Source: Chalara sp. BL73
Taxonomy: Eukaryota; Ascomycota; Leotiomycetes; Helotiales
Length of the DNA stretch: 64,000 nucleotides
Assembly (NCBI GenBank): GCA_918026815.1
Contig: CAKJVC010000010.1
Span: 1,986,501 to 2,050,500, forward strand
Direction: 5' to 3'
In this document: positions 44,008-55,536 of the stretch, piece by piece
How positions within the stretch are numbered: position 1 is the stretch's first letter
How the letters are laid out: every line of letters starts with the position of its first letter
Notes under the pieces: model-generated
Told to the model about the DNA's origin: nothing
What the model saw: only the letters and a program-made list of their open reading frames with translations
Database searches by the model: none
Program-made: the position numbers and the translations under genes

Positions 44008-46605
44008 TTTTTTTTTACGGCAAATATCTCAAATACCATCAAAAAGTCGATAAATATCTGAAATACCACCACTGAATTTGGAGGCTTTCTCATATACCAC
44101 AAATGATGGTATTTCAGAAAGCCACCAAATAATTGATGGTATTTGAGAAAGCCTCCAACACTCTTAAATTTTTAATGGTATTTCAGAAAGCCACCAAATA
44201 ATTGATGGTATTTGAGAAAGCCTTCAACACTCGCTGTAAGCACGTTGTAGGTACGCTGTAAGTAGAATATTGGCCAGAAATCAATGTACTTTTATTGTTG
44301 TATTCCTAAAATCAATTATATTCCATACGCTTTCCCAGACCTTGTAGAAAATCGTAAAGCTAGATCTGTAGGTTGAATAGAATCTTGATCGAAAATATCG
44401 CTGTCGACTTCTGAAAAGTTATAGCTGCTATCACTTGTATCCAGCTCAATAGCCTGATCAACCTCTTCAATTTGTATGCCTAACTCTTGATCGAGGCGTG
44501 ATTCCTCTTCTTCGTCGGTACTCAATTGATCCTCTTCTTCCTCTCTACTATCCTCATTCTCAGATTCCGATTGTAGCCATTCGTAAGCTCGTTCTCGACG
44601 TCCATTTGAAACAGGCTGATTTGTACAACGACGGCGATTATGACCCCATTCAAGGCAATTCCCACAGCGTGTTTGTTTTCTGCTCCACTGGCCTTTGCGT
44701 ACGCGTTTTGTTCGAGGTCGGCCAGCTGCTTTGCGCAAAATCGGTGGCTTAATTGAATCGTCACGAGGAAGGTTTTCGATTGAAACTGGTAGTACTGTAT
44801 GGCGGTAAGTCGACTCGTAAGCCTGCGTAGTGAAATACTGATCAAAAAGCTCAATTGAATCGATTCGCAGAAATTTTGCAGCGGCAATTGCGTGAGAACA
44901 AGGCGATTGATACTCATTGAAATCTGTACAGTCGCAATACTTTTGATTCAAAACAACTACCCACTTCCGGCCTGATTCAGGATCCTCGACTTGCGCAATA
45001 TTTTGATCTGAAAGATAAACTCGATATCGACGAGAAGCTTGTATTCGGCTTTTGAATTTGGCCATTGGCACGTTAGCAAGATCATTAGATTTGCTAGTTT
45101 CTGAACGCCTTTTGAACCACGTTTCAGTCGCTGCCAAATAAATACCGTCTAGTAATCGAAGAGGAGGCAAACGTCGATAATCACTCCAAACTGAATTCAA
45201 CGATTCGACAATATTAGAAGTATTATGGCCAAATCGAGGATATTTAGAATATGCTCTAGTCCAAAGCTCTTTGTCGATATTGCAAAGGTAATCGAAAGCA
45301 GGCGTACTTAGTTCTTTCAACTTCATCATTTCGGCTTTGAACAACAATGGCGTTTTAGCTTTACATGCTCTCCAGAAAAGTGGCTTCACTTTGTTACCGA
45401 ATCTTTGCTGTAAGTTATCTGCAATATGCTGACAACAGTGAAGATGAATTGCTGCAGGATACTCCTCTACTATAGCTTTCGCCATACCCTTTTCACGATC
45501 AGAAATAAAAGTATGGCGACGTTGCAAAGTTACTGGAAAAGCAATCTTTAAATGACGTAAAAACCAGCTCCACCAATACTCTTCTTCAATAGGTACTAAT
45601 GCCCAGGCTAAAGGCACTACTTTGTCGTTGGCGTCGATTCCACAACAAATCAACAATATCATACGATATCGCGACTTTGTATGAGTTCCATCAAGAGCAA
45701 AGAACTGACGAAGCTGTTTTGCAGCTAAACGAAGAGGGCCTGGAGCAAAAAAAGCTGCTTGGAATACGTTATCAGCCTGCGTTTGAAGTACAGCGTAATT
45801 GTTTTCATCGATTTCTTTGAACCTTTCGATATAGCTAGGAAATAGCGCAAACGATTCAGTTTCATCACCATACATCTCGTCGAGAACAGCCTGCTTTACA
45901 CGATACGCTTGAAGGTACGGAATTTTGTTATAAAATTGCAAGCGTTCAGTTGATTGAATTTGCTTTGGAGTAATTCTAGGATTCTCGATAATCGAAGAAC
46001 GGTGATGAGGTATTATATACTCCAAACTGTTTGTATTTGAAGCTTGAAAGTGACTTGCAGGAGAGCAAGTATGGGGTTCCAGATGAGTTATAACAACTCC
46101 TTTTCTTTTAGAATTACAAGCTCTAATTTTGAACTTGCAGTTACGCGGCGTTCGACATACAATATTGAATCGTTTTTTATCTGAATGAGTAGCTTTCCAT
46201 GATTCAGAAGCGTTTGCAACAAAGCTTTTGATAGCTAACTTAGCTGAAGAAATATCAGGAAACGTAGAGCCTATTTCGAGAGCCATGATACGATATCGAT
46301 AAAATTACAATTGAAAGGAATAAAAGGATTTCAAGTTACAATAGTATTAAGGTTTGTGGGTCATGTGTTTTAGTCTCTTGGCGGCAAATGGTGGTACGTC
46401 AGATATCTGCCAACAAAATGATGGTATTTCAGAAAGATTACCTGTAACTACTAGAATATCTGAAATACCATCATTTGGTTGGCAGATATCTGACGTACCA
46501 CTGTTTCAAAACGGTGGTACGCCCAGAAAGCCTCCAAATTTAGTGGTGGTATTTGAGATATTTACTGACTTTTCGATGGTATTTCAGATATTTGCCGTTT
46601 TTTTT
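44008..46605. mobile_element. Mutator-like element (MULE), about 2.6 kb, apparently complete
   Basis: Inverted terminal repeats of about 80 bp (44,008-44,090 and 46,525-46,605) share ACGGCAAATATCT, AAATACCATC and CCAAATTTAG/CTGAATTTGG blocks up to GGAGGCTTTCT. They enclose one transposase gene. Inside the left end, a unit of about 58 bp beginning ATGGTATTTCAGAAAGCCAC is repeated (about 44,106-44,163 and 44,179-44,234). No clean target duplication is visible. AAAGTCT occurs near both ends (43,993 and 46,620) but does not abut the terminal repeats symmetrically, so the exact ends are uncertain. Confidence 0.8.
44316..46286 (-). CDS. MULE transposase, 656 aa, intact
   Basis: One uninterrupted frame. 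The N terminus has a Cys/His-rich DNA-binding-like region (C44, C50, H72, C74; CKFKIRACNSKRKGVVITHL). The MULE transposase core has the acidic residues expected for a DDE nuclease: D199 in FALDGTHTKS, D263 in FISDREKGMAKA, the CCQH block at 284-287, and E361 in NIVESLNSVWSDYR. A SWIM zinc finger follows (C451, C453, C463, H465; YCDCTDFNEYQSPCSH). Then comes a CCHC knuckle (CGNCLEWGHNRRRC, 541-554) and an acidic Ser/Glu-rich tail. The protein would cut and rejoin the element ends in the nucleus. All key residues are present, so the element could still be active. Confidence 0.9.
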   Translation of the reverse strand: MALEIGSTFPDISSAKLAIKSFVANASESWKATHSDKKRFNIVCRTPRNCKFKIRACNSKRKGVVITHLEPHTCSPASHFQASNTNSLEYIIPHHRSSIIENPRITPKQIQSTERLQFYNKIPYLQAYRVKQAVLDEMYGDETESFALFPSYIERFKEIDENNYAVLQTQADNVFQAAFFAPGPLRLAAKQLRQFFALDGTHTKSRYRMILLICCGIDANDKVVPLAWALVPIEEEYWWSWFLRHLKIAFPVTLQRRHTFISDREKGMAKAIVEEYPAAIHLHCCQHIADNLQQRFGNKVKPLFWRACKAKTPLLFKAEMMKLKELSTPAFDYLCNIDKELWTRAYSKYPRFGHNTSNIVESLNSVWSDYRRLPPLRLLDGIYLAATETWFKRRSETSKSNDLANVPMAKFKSRIQASRRYRVYLSDQNIAQVEDPESGRKWVVVLNQKYCDCTDFNEYQSPCSHAIAAAKFLRIDSIELFDQYFTTQAYESTYRHTVLPVSIENLPRDDSIKPPILRKAAGRPRTKRVRKGQWSRKQTRCGNCLEWGHNRRRCTNQPVSNGRRERAYEWLQSESENEDSREEEEDQLSTDEEEESRLDQELGIQIEEVDQAIELDTSDSSYNFSEVDSDIFDQDSIQPTDLALRFSTRSGKAYGI

Positions 46606-46869
46606 AACCAAAAAAAGATTAAAGTCTGAGTACAGCAGTTTGGGGGCCCAGAACAGGAGGGTTGGTCGCTGTTTTACGCACTGTCAACCAGCTGTACCCA
46701 GACTCATGCTATAATAAACAATACAGAGATAGACAGGCAGAACACCCTCCCTACAACAAATCCATTGTGAGTTCCGAATGCACCAAGTGGACAACCCCGC
46801 CGCAGCACAGTTCCATCAGTGCCGTCGCAGTCACTTTAAGTATTAACATGAGACACTTCCTCAAAGCAC

Positions 46870-48225
46870 CATCGTCTCACAACCTTCAACTAAGGCAGCC
46901 TGAAGGATGTTATCGCGCTCTCTCTTGCGTGTTGACATCAGCCCCATACTCAGCAATGGCTCGATGATATTGTCGTAGCCTTCAACTGATGCTGCTTGAA
47001 GTGCACTGCCATGGCTTTAGCTGACGCAGCCTGATGTGCGGCGCCGTAATATTTCTTATTCGCACTCTCATCGGCACCGTTGCTTAATTGAAGCTCGACA
47101 ATTGCATTATAGCTTCCGATTGGTGCCGCTTGGAGAGCGTTGCGGTACCGTCCTCCTTGTGCATTGACATTAGCACCTCTGCCTAAAAGTGGCTTCGCAA
47201 TTTCATCATAGCCTGCGCTTGATGCTGCTTGGAGAGCGTTGCTGTACCACCTCCATTGTGCATCAATGTCGACACCTGCTTCGCACGGCGATATAAGATA
47301 AACCGCCTCGAGATGTATAGTGAAATCGATTTGGACACTGATTTAATTCCTTTTGCAAATCAGCCTTCCTCAATGGATATTCTGGGTCATACAAGCGGAG
47401 CCAGTTTAGGTAAGCGCCGTCTCTCGTAGAGAGAAGTTTCGTGGCTAGATCATTCAGCCGAACATTGAACTCTTCTGCCTTACGAGTATGGTTGGTCCAA
47501 TTTTCAGCCGAGTACTGAGCTAGTGCATAGATCTCTTTGAAAGATTCTGCAGTCTCGAAACAATCAAAGAATCCTGTTTTAAATTTATCACGGAGAGTAC
47601 CCAATGGTGCAGCGAACAGCTAACTGATGGTTGACAGTCCCAAATAGCGAAGTGATATCATTGTATGTATACACGCTTGAAGAACAGATTATCTACAGTT
47701 GAGCTGTTCTCATAAATACCAACTCCTTAGCCTTCCTTGGCGTGCTCGCGTATCCAACCAATGACCCTCAACGCGGGTCTATTCTGTGACAAAATTGGAG
47801 GAGATAATTGATGCATCCGATATACCTCTGGCCGGCAGCTGGTCGTATGCTATACCGTGCAGCACGACCGTCACGAACTCGCTCTGAGACGAGATACTCT
47901 CGACGGCGTAGTGGGCTAATGTGATAGTTGGAAACTTTACGCTCGGGTCGGGAGACTCATCTGTTATAACCTTTGAGACAAGACTCGAGCAGATATCAAG
48001 CACATCCGTTGGATCTTCATGGATTTATCTCGATTGAAGCCTCTCTCTTGCTCAATATCGATGACAACCGCCTCGGAGAGTTCTTTCGCTAATAACGGCC
48101 TGGATGCAAAGACTAGCCACTAAAGGATACATATAACATAACATGAGTCCTTATAGCGCCTACTGGTAATTTCATTCAAAATTCTTTCATACGTTTCATC
48201 CAGCGTTGTTGGTAGCGAGTTCAGA
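46870..48225 (-). pseudogene. NACHT-ankyrin protein fragment, decayed
   Basis: On the minus strand the order is: SLPTTLDETYERILNEITS near 48,220 (the helical segment after a NACHT domain), a stop, then LVFASRPLLAKELSEAVVID near 48,090, DICSSLVSKVITDESPDPSV (48,003), TITLAHYAV, LAQYSAENWTNHTRKAEEF near 47,520, and then ankyrin repeats in a shifted frame. The repeats read NALQAASSAGYDEIAKPLL, GANVNAQGGRYRNALQAAP, ending near 46,870. The NTPase itself is missing and there are several stops and frameshifts. It is a relative of the intact PNP-NACHT-ankyrin genes next door. Confidence 0.75.
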
Positions 48226-48741
48226 TCTCCCCGAGCTCAGCGACCTAAGGACCCTAGCAGCCTTTTTCGAAGACGGTCCTGATCAAGATTCTCAAACTCT
48301 ACTCAACGTTCGGCTCCTCAGTATATTATATCTTGATGACGATTCTGCCACAGGTTGGGGGCAATGGACTACGAAATATGCATACGAAGCTTTTGAGTAC
48401 CTTTGCAAACATTGGGACTTGATGCAAGTATCTTGTCTTCGACTCTGCCTCCTTGCTTGCATGCGATATCCTCCGTCGACGACCCAAACATGCCTGCAAA
48501 CTCTCTTGATGCAGATATCAGCCCCAATTCAGAAGGGGGTCGAACTAAACCAGTGATAAACAAAATAGCCCGGCAACAAGTGGTCATCTCGACACCTGAC
48601 GACACTCACAATATTAACATATGGATTGGTCAGCCTGGAGCGGGAATCCGGCGGGTTGGTCGACGTATGATACACGCACTGCAAACCTATGCACCGAATC
48701 GCTTTGTTGAGCTTAGGTCTATTCTCCCCCACATTCATTAG
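48206..48741 (+). other. Possible two-exon gene fragment of unknown family
   Basis: A plus-strand frame (LLSILYLDDDSATGWGQWT, then YEAFEYLCKHW) could splice (GTATCT...ATGCAG) to a second frame ending VVISTPDDTHNINIWIGQPG and GRRMIHALQTYAPNRF at 48,741. The text looks protein-like, but I recognise no domain and the 5' end is missing. It may be a remnant of a gene cut off by the NACHT-ankyrin pseudogene. Confidence 0.25.
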
Positions 48742-48854
48742 CATGGAGTCAGCACCTCTCTGGAAAACCTGTAGCCCGAAAAGAAGGTTAGCCCAGCGAA
48801 CTTCTATATATGACGCTTCAGGGGTCGAATAAATTGTAACTCAAATTCACATAT

Positions 48855-51800
48855 TCAATCCTGATATAGAATCTCCTTAAAATTATGGGCGGAGTGAGTA
48901 ACATGTGATGTTAGTTTACACATAAAACAATAATCAAAATTGAAACAGTCTAAACAGTGGAATCGAGGGCCATATATATCCTAATCTATTAGAACCGCCA
49001 CGTACAGAGACTAGTAGAACTTACGTGCAGACATTCATTACACCAATATTCTCCGTGTTTTTTTGCCGTTGATATTTCGGTAGAGTGTAAGTAACCTAAT
49101 AAATCAAGATTTATACGCAAGCTATGTGATCCTTTTCCTGGATTGTACATAATATTCCTGTTTTGGTGATGTACGGCAATTGCATAGGGGGTCCATCGAC
49201 CTTCTGGTTCGACCGTGGTTATAATAGATTTGCGAAAACCATTATCCAACAGTAGGTTAACGATCTGCGCATTACCACTCCGACAAGCCCAGTGTAGGGG
49301 AGTCCAGATTGTCCAGCTCGTTCGAGGTACTCGGTAATATTGAATTGTTCTTTTCACAACGTCAAATGAAGCGCCTGAAGCCGCATAGTGAAGAAGCCCA
49401 TTTCCTTGCCTGTTAAGGTGGTAAGGATCCGTCCCAACAGATAATAAATAGTCTAGAATATCGAGATTCCCACCTCGCGCAGCCCAATGAGCTGCACTTC
49501 TACCTTGGATGTTTGTTTCTGGAGCTCCGAAACTAATAAAAAACTTTACTATTGCCATGTGGCCATTATAAGAAGCAGCTTGGAGAGCATTGCCGTAGGG
49601 GCCGCCTTGAGCATCGACATTGGATCTTTTCTCAATTAGCAGCTTCACTATCGCCCTGTGGCCATTAAAAGAAGCAGCTTGGAGAGCATTGCCGTAGTAA
49701 CCACCTTGAGCATCGACATTGGCCCCTTTCTCAATTAGCAGCTTCACTATCGCCCTGTGGCCACTAAAAGAAGCAGCTTGGAGAGCATTGCCATACTTGC
49801 CACCTTGAGCACTAATATTGGCCCCCTTCTCAATTAACAGCTTCACTATCGCCCTATGGCCACTAAAAGAAGCAGCTTGGAGAGCATTGCCGAAGTGGCC
49901 ACTTTGAGCACCAATATTGGCCCCTTTCTCAATTAGCAGCTTCACTATCGCCCTGTGACCACTAAAAGAAGCAGCTTGGAGAGCATTGCCATACTTGCCA
50001 CCTTGAGCACCAATATTGGCCCCTTTCTCAATTAGCAGCTTCACTATCGCCCTGTGACCACTAAAAGAAGCAGCTTGGAGAGCATTGCCATACTTGCCAC
50101 CTTGAGCACCAATATTGGCCCCTTTCTCAATTAGCAGCTTCACTATCGCCCTGTGGCCACTAAAAGAAGCAGCTTGGAGAGCATTGCCATACTTGCCACC
50201 TTGAGCACTAATATTGGCCCCCTTCTCAATTAACAGCTTCACTATCGCCCTGTGGCCACTAAAAGAAGCAGCTTGAAAAGCATTGCCGTACTTGCCACCT
50301 TGAGCACCAATATTGGCCCCTTTCTCAATTAGCAGCTTCACTATCGCCCTGTGGCCACTAAAAGAAGCAGCTTGGAGAGCATTGCCGTAGTAACCACCTT
50401 GAACATCGATATTGGCCCCTTTCTCAATTAATAGCTTTAATATCGCCTCGTGGCCACTAAAAGAAGCAGCTTGGAAAGCATTGCCGTACTCGCCACCTTG
50501 AACATCGATATTGGCCCCCTTCTCAATTAGTAGCTTTACTACGGCCTCGTGGCCACCAAAAGAAGCAACTTGGAGAGCATTGCCGTAGTAGCCGCGTCGA
50601 GCATCGATATTGGCTCTTGTCTCAATTAGCAGCTTTACTATCGCCTCGTGGCCATTAAGAGAAGCAGCTTGGAGAGCATTGCCGAAGCGGCCGCCTCGAG
50701 CATTGACACTCGCTCCTTTCTCAATTAACAGCTTCACTATCACCTCGTGGCCACTAAAAGAAGCATCTTGGAGAGCATTGCCGTACTCGCCACCTTGAGC
50801 ATCGACATTGGCCCCTTGCTCGACTAGCTGCCTCGTTACCTTCTTATAACCTAACTCTGCTGCCCAGATTAATACTGTTTGCCTTTCCACATCTTTATCG
50901 TCAAGGTTACTCTCTAGAAGGCAGCACAGCACTATATCATGTCCATTAAATGCTGCGAGTCTAAGATTGTTCATCTGTGGCTGTTCTTTCCAGCTTCTCC
51001 ATGCTCTCCAAAGTATAGGGAACCACAAATTGAATCGATCACCCTCTACCAGATTAAGTTTACATGCCTTGGCGAGAACTATACTTTCTTTATCAAACCT
51101 TGAGTTTCTGAAATGGCTAGGCCAATATTGTGCTGAATACTTTAACAAAGCCTCGAAACCGGATTCGGAGTCTTTATTTTCTCCGTCAAGCAGCAACTGT
51201 TTTTGAGAACGTTTCCATCTTAAATATAGCTCGCTTTTTTGTTGATGTCGAACTTCTACTTCGACCTCGTCCAGTTCTTTCAAAAATAAATAGTCTATAC
51301 AAATACGTGCCATTATGTTTTCTGAGTCGACGGGGTTTAAACAGTGTCTCCACGAAGTACTAGCTATCACGGATTCTTTTTGGACGAGAAATTCTTTTGC
51401 GGTTTGGTGAATAAGATAGATTTTAGAATGATCGATAAAGACGAACAATCCACAAAGCTGACGAATAAGCTTTTCGAGACGAGTGTTTTCTATCTTGAAT
51501 TCTGTATAAGACTGTGAATTTGGTCGTTCAGCAAGGCCAAATGCGATTGCCATCTCACTTATCGTTAAAGGTCGATAGGCACCAACAATAATGTGCAGGA
51601 TCTTGATGGCCATTGCTCTTTGCTTTTTTGTAATCTTGCCTAATATCTTCTCATAAGCGTCCGCGACAGATAAGGGAAGCTGAAGTGATTCAACCGATTC
51701 CCAATCAGGCCGAGGGCTATCCCGGTATTGTTCTTGAATATCCTCAAAAGCGAGATGTAACCAAAGATAAGTTCGATGCTCCATTTGAAAAAGACATTGC

Positions 51801-53805
51801 TCAAGCGATGTTCTTGTGGAATTGCTTAAGGAATGCTCAACGGCTAGCCTTCCTACTTTTTCTTGAATAACCAAATCAATTTCTTTATGAATCTTATCAT
51901 TCTCATACTCGCCGGACAAGCGTATTGCTGGCAAATCATCTGGAATATCCCGAAAACCAGATTCGATATCATAGTAAGGGCGACTAGTTACGAGAAACTT
52001 GAGGGATGTTTTTTGTGGGACTTTGTACGATGACTCCTGATAAAAGCTTGATAGAAATCTAACAAGGATTTGACGGTCGCGTTCTTGACACTCATCCATC
52101 GCATCAAGCACACAGATTATATCATGTGAGTCTTCATCGGTGGCTGCGTTGATTAAAATATGCCACAGTTTGTTGTGCTCTTTTTGAAGCTTTTTATCAT
52201 TCTTTTCCCACGCGTCTATTGCGTGCTTAAGAAGCTGGGGCTGTAAATCAAACAGCTGTTGTAATAGTGAGCACAGAGCAATAGCAAGCAGATGTTGCTG
52301 TTCGTTATCCTTGAAAAAAAAGTAACAAACCGAACGAGAATCGGAGTTACGGAGTTCTTTCTCGATCAAAAATCGCGATAGCACCGACTTTCCACAACCA
52401 GGGTCAGCCGAGATCCAAAGCAAGTCGTTTTTTTGGCTGCTTTGCCATTGTATATAGTGAGGATGCTCAAGAACCCATGCACATGTGCCATCAGCTCGTT
52501 CTGGGTTATTGTTTTTGAATTCCTCGTAAGTACACACTTTAAAAACTCGGTGACATTCTCGTTGCTGATCGCTCATATATCGTAATTCCTGTTTTAAGGT
52601 GCTTTCTTTGTTTTGGGATGCTATTCCTTGGATTTCGGACACGATCTTTTGGAAGGCAGCAGGGTCTATCAAATAAGAGTGAGCAATGACTCATTTTATT
52701 TTCTTCTATAGAAATAAAAGACAACTAATCGACCTAATATCATCACTAAAACCTAAAGCTCCCTAAACAATACTAGAACGTATTTATCGAGAATTTAGCC
52801 CTTAAACATCGAGCCTTTTAACTCACCTACTTGTGGCACTTTAGGTGCGAGTCCTTCCAGGACCACGGGTTTGAGAGTAAGCAGAAACTCCTTTCCAAAT
52901 GCTGCTGCGGCGGCTGCGGCATATCGGTGCCACATCCAGTTCTTATGACTATCGGTATAGTCGGCAATACCTCGTATTACAAGGCATCTCGTATCATCTA
53001 TTATTCCAGCAGCTTCCATCTCAAAACAACGAGCGTTGTAGTACAATTTGCTCATTTTATCTCTTTCAATGCCATTCTGCATCACACTATTGCCAGATAC
53101 GATAGTACTCCGGTGGAATATCAAGCCTGTCGATATTCTATTTGGTCGGCGGACGATTTTTTGCATATCGCAATTTGAGCAGTCTTTAGAATCACCATGT
53201 CGATATGTCGCCTCGAAAAGCTTATCGTTGTGTACACCTGGATGTGTAAATTTGGGATTCTTGGCTACAATCTCACGGAGGTGATGATCAAACTTAGTGT
53301 CGTTGCACTCGTAATTAGTTACAACCGATCCTAGAGCGGAAAGCAGTCTGCGATCCGGTTTATTGAAATTGCTAGTATTTTCGTATTCATGGCCTTCTAG
53401 GCGGCGTCCAAAGTCCCACTGGATAATTGCAGGAGCACCAATTGTCTCGGAATACCCAATAACTACGTCTCCCAAGTGGATATCATCTTCAGCATTCTCG
53501 CAAGGAGGAGAGTGTGGTACCCCGCCACCAATCCCGACAAACAAATAGATCTTGAGATTTGGGAAGCTCCGACTCATTGGCCCGACTAATCTGGACGCAG
53601 ACACCAGACCTGGCTGGCCAGGTGGTAGACACGCTATAACAATATTGTGTCCACCAATGGATCCGAAATAGTATGAATTCTCGTCGTCAACAATTCGAGG
53701 TGGTTCTTCATGGCGCTCATCAAGCGCCAAGCGTGCCGCAACCTGTTCGCTTTCCGGCAAAGCGCAGAGCCATGCGACGGTATATTGGTCTGCGGACGGT
53801 GGCAT
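48855..53805 (-). CDS. PNP-NACHT-ankyrin-ZZ receptor (fungal NLR-like), 1581 aa, three exons
   Basis: Exons are 53805-52827, 52665-49025 and 48980-48855; the total is 1582 codons in frame. Intron 1 (161 nt) is GTGAGT...GATAG; intron 2 (44 nt) is GTAAGT...ATTAG, with branch CTAAT. Residues 1-318 are a purine nucleoside phosphorylase/UDP-type fold (YTVAWLCALPESEQVAA, FVGIGGGVPHS, CFEMEAAGIIDD, VIRGIADYTDSHKN). NACHT follows: Walker A ADPGCGKS (413-420), Walker B VLDAMDEC (about 512-519), LVTSRPYYD. Residues about 885-1480 are ankyrins: two lead repeats, 13 nearly identical 33-aa units, then three diverged ones. The last exon completes a ZZ zinc finger: CNEC, then IYGPRFHCLDC, FNFDYCFMC and a closing H-x(3)-H-type pair. 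Without exon 3 the frame would stop after CTWRF. The receptor role is inferred from architecture. Confidence 0.9.
49545..50831 (-). repeat. Thirteen tandem 99-bp ankyrin-coding repeats
   Basis: Each unit encodes a GNALQAASFSGHRAIVKLLI-type ankyrin ending EKGANIGAQGGKY. The central units (GGKYGNALQ type) differ by very few bases, while units at both ends are more diverged. Variation concentrates at the loop residues before GNALQ (EY, RF, YY, KY, HF, PY) and after GAN (ID, IG, IS, VD). Confidence 0.9.
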
Positions 53806-54375
53806 ATCAGCGAAGGAATAATGGCAAAAAGCTACCACGAATAGGCTTGAAGATGAGAATTTAATGGCAGAGAGGTGCAAAGGTTGTGGTAGGGTATGAT
53901 ATGCAAATGGAAGGGTTGGTAGATAGGCTGGGAGATATCAGCGATTCCCTTCAGGCATCGGGCTCTTGGTTCTACGGTAAGTGTGTCGAGCCACAAGGAC
54001 CAAGGGCAGAGACCGGTCAGGGATGTGGAATTTCCTTGTACAACCCAACTGCTAGCCCTATTTGCCAGCGGTGCGTGGCAGTGCTTAAATAGGGGGGCCT
54101 GCATTATTCAAGGCTGAGTGCGATTTTTAATCAGCCAAAGGCCACGCGCATGCGCATAGAAATGCAAAATGATACGTTCAAATTTTCTAGCTCAACGTAT
54201 CCCACCACGCGGTCTATATTCGAGCAAGACGAGGCAGAACCGTGCAGGTCGGCCAGGCTATGATGAAGGCTGACACAACGCCTGGTAGCTCTAAAGGAAT
54301 TAAGCGTATTACCCAGAAAATTATACAACAAAGCAAAGCACAATTTTATTCCTCCTAATCCTGGCTTTCCGCAAG

Positions 54376-55536
54376 TTAAGAAATATTAGAAACAAACACG
54401 GAAAGCACTACCGTATAAACGGTAGATACTGTCACGGCCCTGGCCTTATCTCGCTAGAGCCCCTTGGAGCTCGGCCTTTTGGGGCTCGGCCCCTGAAGCC
54501 ACAGGGCTCGCTTACACCAGCCCCTGGCCAGCCTCCTGTATAATATAAAGCGCTGCTTTCCTTCCCTTCTTCTGCCTGTAGCTTGTTCCCTTCGTTATGA
54601 CAATTGATAGTCGCTCATACCTTTGAGTCCTCCTTCCTGATACACGGATCGAGATCCCTGTTCGCCTTGAGCTGTTACAGATACTACCATCATCTCCATG
54701 TTTGTTGTTTCAAGCATAATTGATACTAGAAATGAGAAAATCGCAATGCAAACCGAAACCGTGATTAACTGCACGCCTTTTTATAATCCTTGCGCCATTA
54801 TCGCAAGCGGTACAACCAAGAATACCATAGAAAAAATTGCAGCGACGAAGCGCCCATTACTTCCGCCAGGAGAATGGTATTTTGGTGACGCGTTCGAGAT
54901 GGAGTACTAGTGCTGTCTAGCTTCGACAACTTCCAATAGCGAAAGCTTCTTAACCGTTTATGCAGTCGATGCTGGATTGAATCCTGTCGGCTACGAGCCT
55001 CCAAGCCCGTCCTGACCAGTCTCGTGTTATATATCTCGTACAACGTTATATCATCGCGAAGTTCGGAATAATCGTCGTTGTCAAGCAACGGGAATATTTC
55101 CATTGTAATGATCCGATTGGACACGGCGAAAGCGTTGATTAATCTATATTAGCTATATATTTACTTTAGGCGTCCTTGCCAACTCTACTATATTGTCGCA
55201 GAAGGCTACGCATTTGTATATTAAGTCCTCGGTAGTTGCATCTTTCATACAACCGCTTGCATTCTGCTTGCTATATCTTAACCCAAGCCGATCCGTAGGA
55301 GAGAACTCGAAGCCGAAACTTAGCCCTGCTTGGTACATGGCATGATTTAGCCCGGCGATCTTATCTTCGAGAAAACGTAGATTTATAAGATGTGTAGTCT
55401 TGAAACGGCGGAACCCGTGAAGGGTAAAGTTATTGTCACTGGTAGAGCTGCGCCAATGTTTAGGAAAGAGATCCGCAGTGCCTGGTTTTGGTTTTGGTAA
55501 TGTTGACGTAGATGGGGATTGGCGGCGTAGAAACAA
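54376..55536 (-). pseudogene. DUF6594-like multi-helix membrane protein, broken and LTR-interrupted
   Basis: Minus-strand pieces match the order of fungal DUF6594 proteins. There is a cytosolic helical part (GFRRFKTTHLINLRFLEDKI, then HAMYQAGLSFGFEF), a second part (MEIFPLLDNDDYSELRDDIT, NTRLVRTGLEARSRQDS, RSFRYWKLSKLD) and three hydrophobic helices (RFVAAIFSMVFLVVPLAIMA, then GVQLITVSVCIAIFSFLV, then TVYTVVLSVFVSNIS). A frame change precedes the first helix and a stop (TTA TAA) follows it. A 250-bp solo LTR sits between the second and third helix; removing it with one GATAC copy joins MMVVS to TVYTVV in frame. No ATG start is visible. The family call is from remembered motif order. Confidence 0.65.
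54430..54679 (+). repeat. Solo LTR, TGTCACGGCC family, 5-bp duplication GATAC
   Basis: It runs from TGTCACGGCCCTGGCC to CTTGAGCTGTTACA (250 bp) and is flanked by GATAC on both sides. It lies inside the last exon of the DUF6594-like gene. Confidence 0.9.

Noticed and set aside
43990..46630. AAAGTCT near both MULE ends as target duplication
   Set aside because: The copies do not abut the inverted repeats symmetrically and match over only seven bases; left as unresolved.
53806..53880. Upstream in-frame Met giving a 25-aa hydrophobic leader to the PNP-NACHT protein
   Set aside because: The family starts directly before the PNP strand (MPPSADQYTVAWLCALPE); a signal-like leader would be unusual for a cytosolic NLR.
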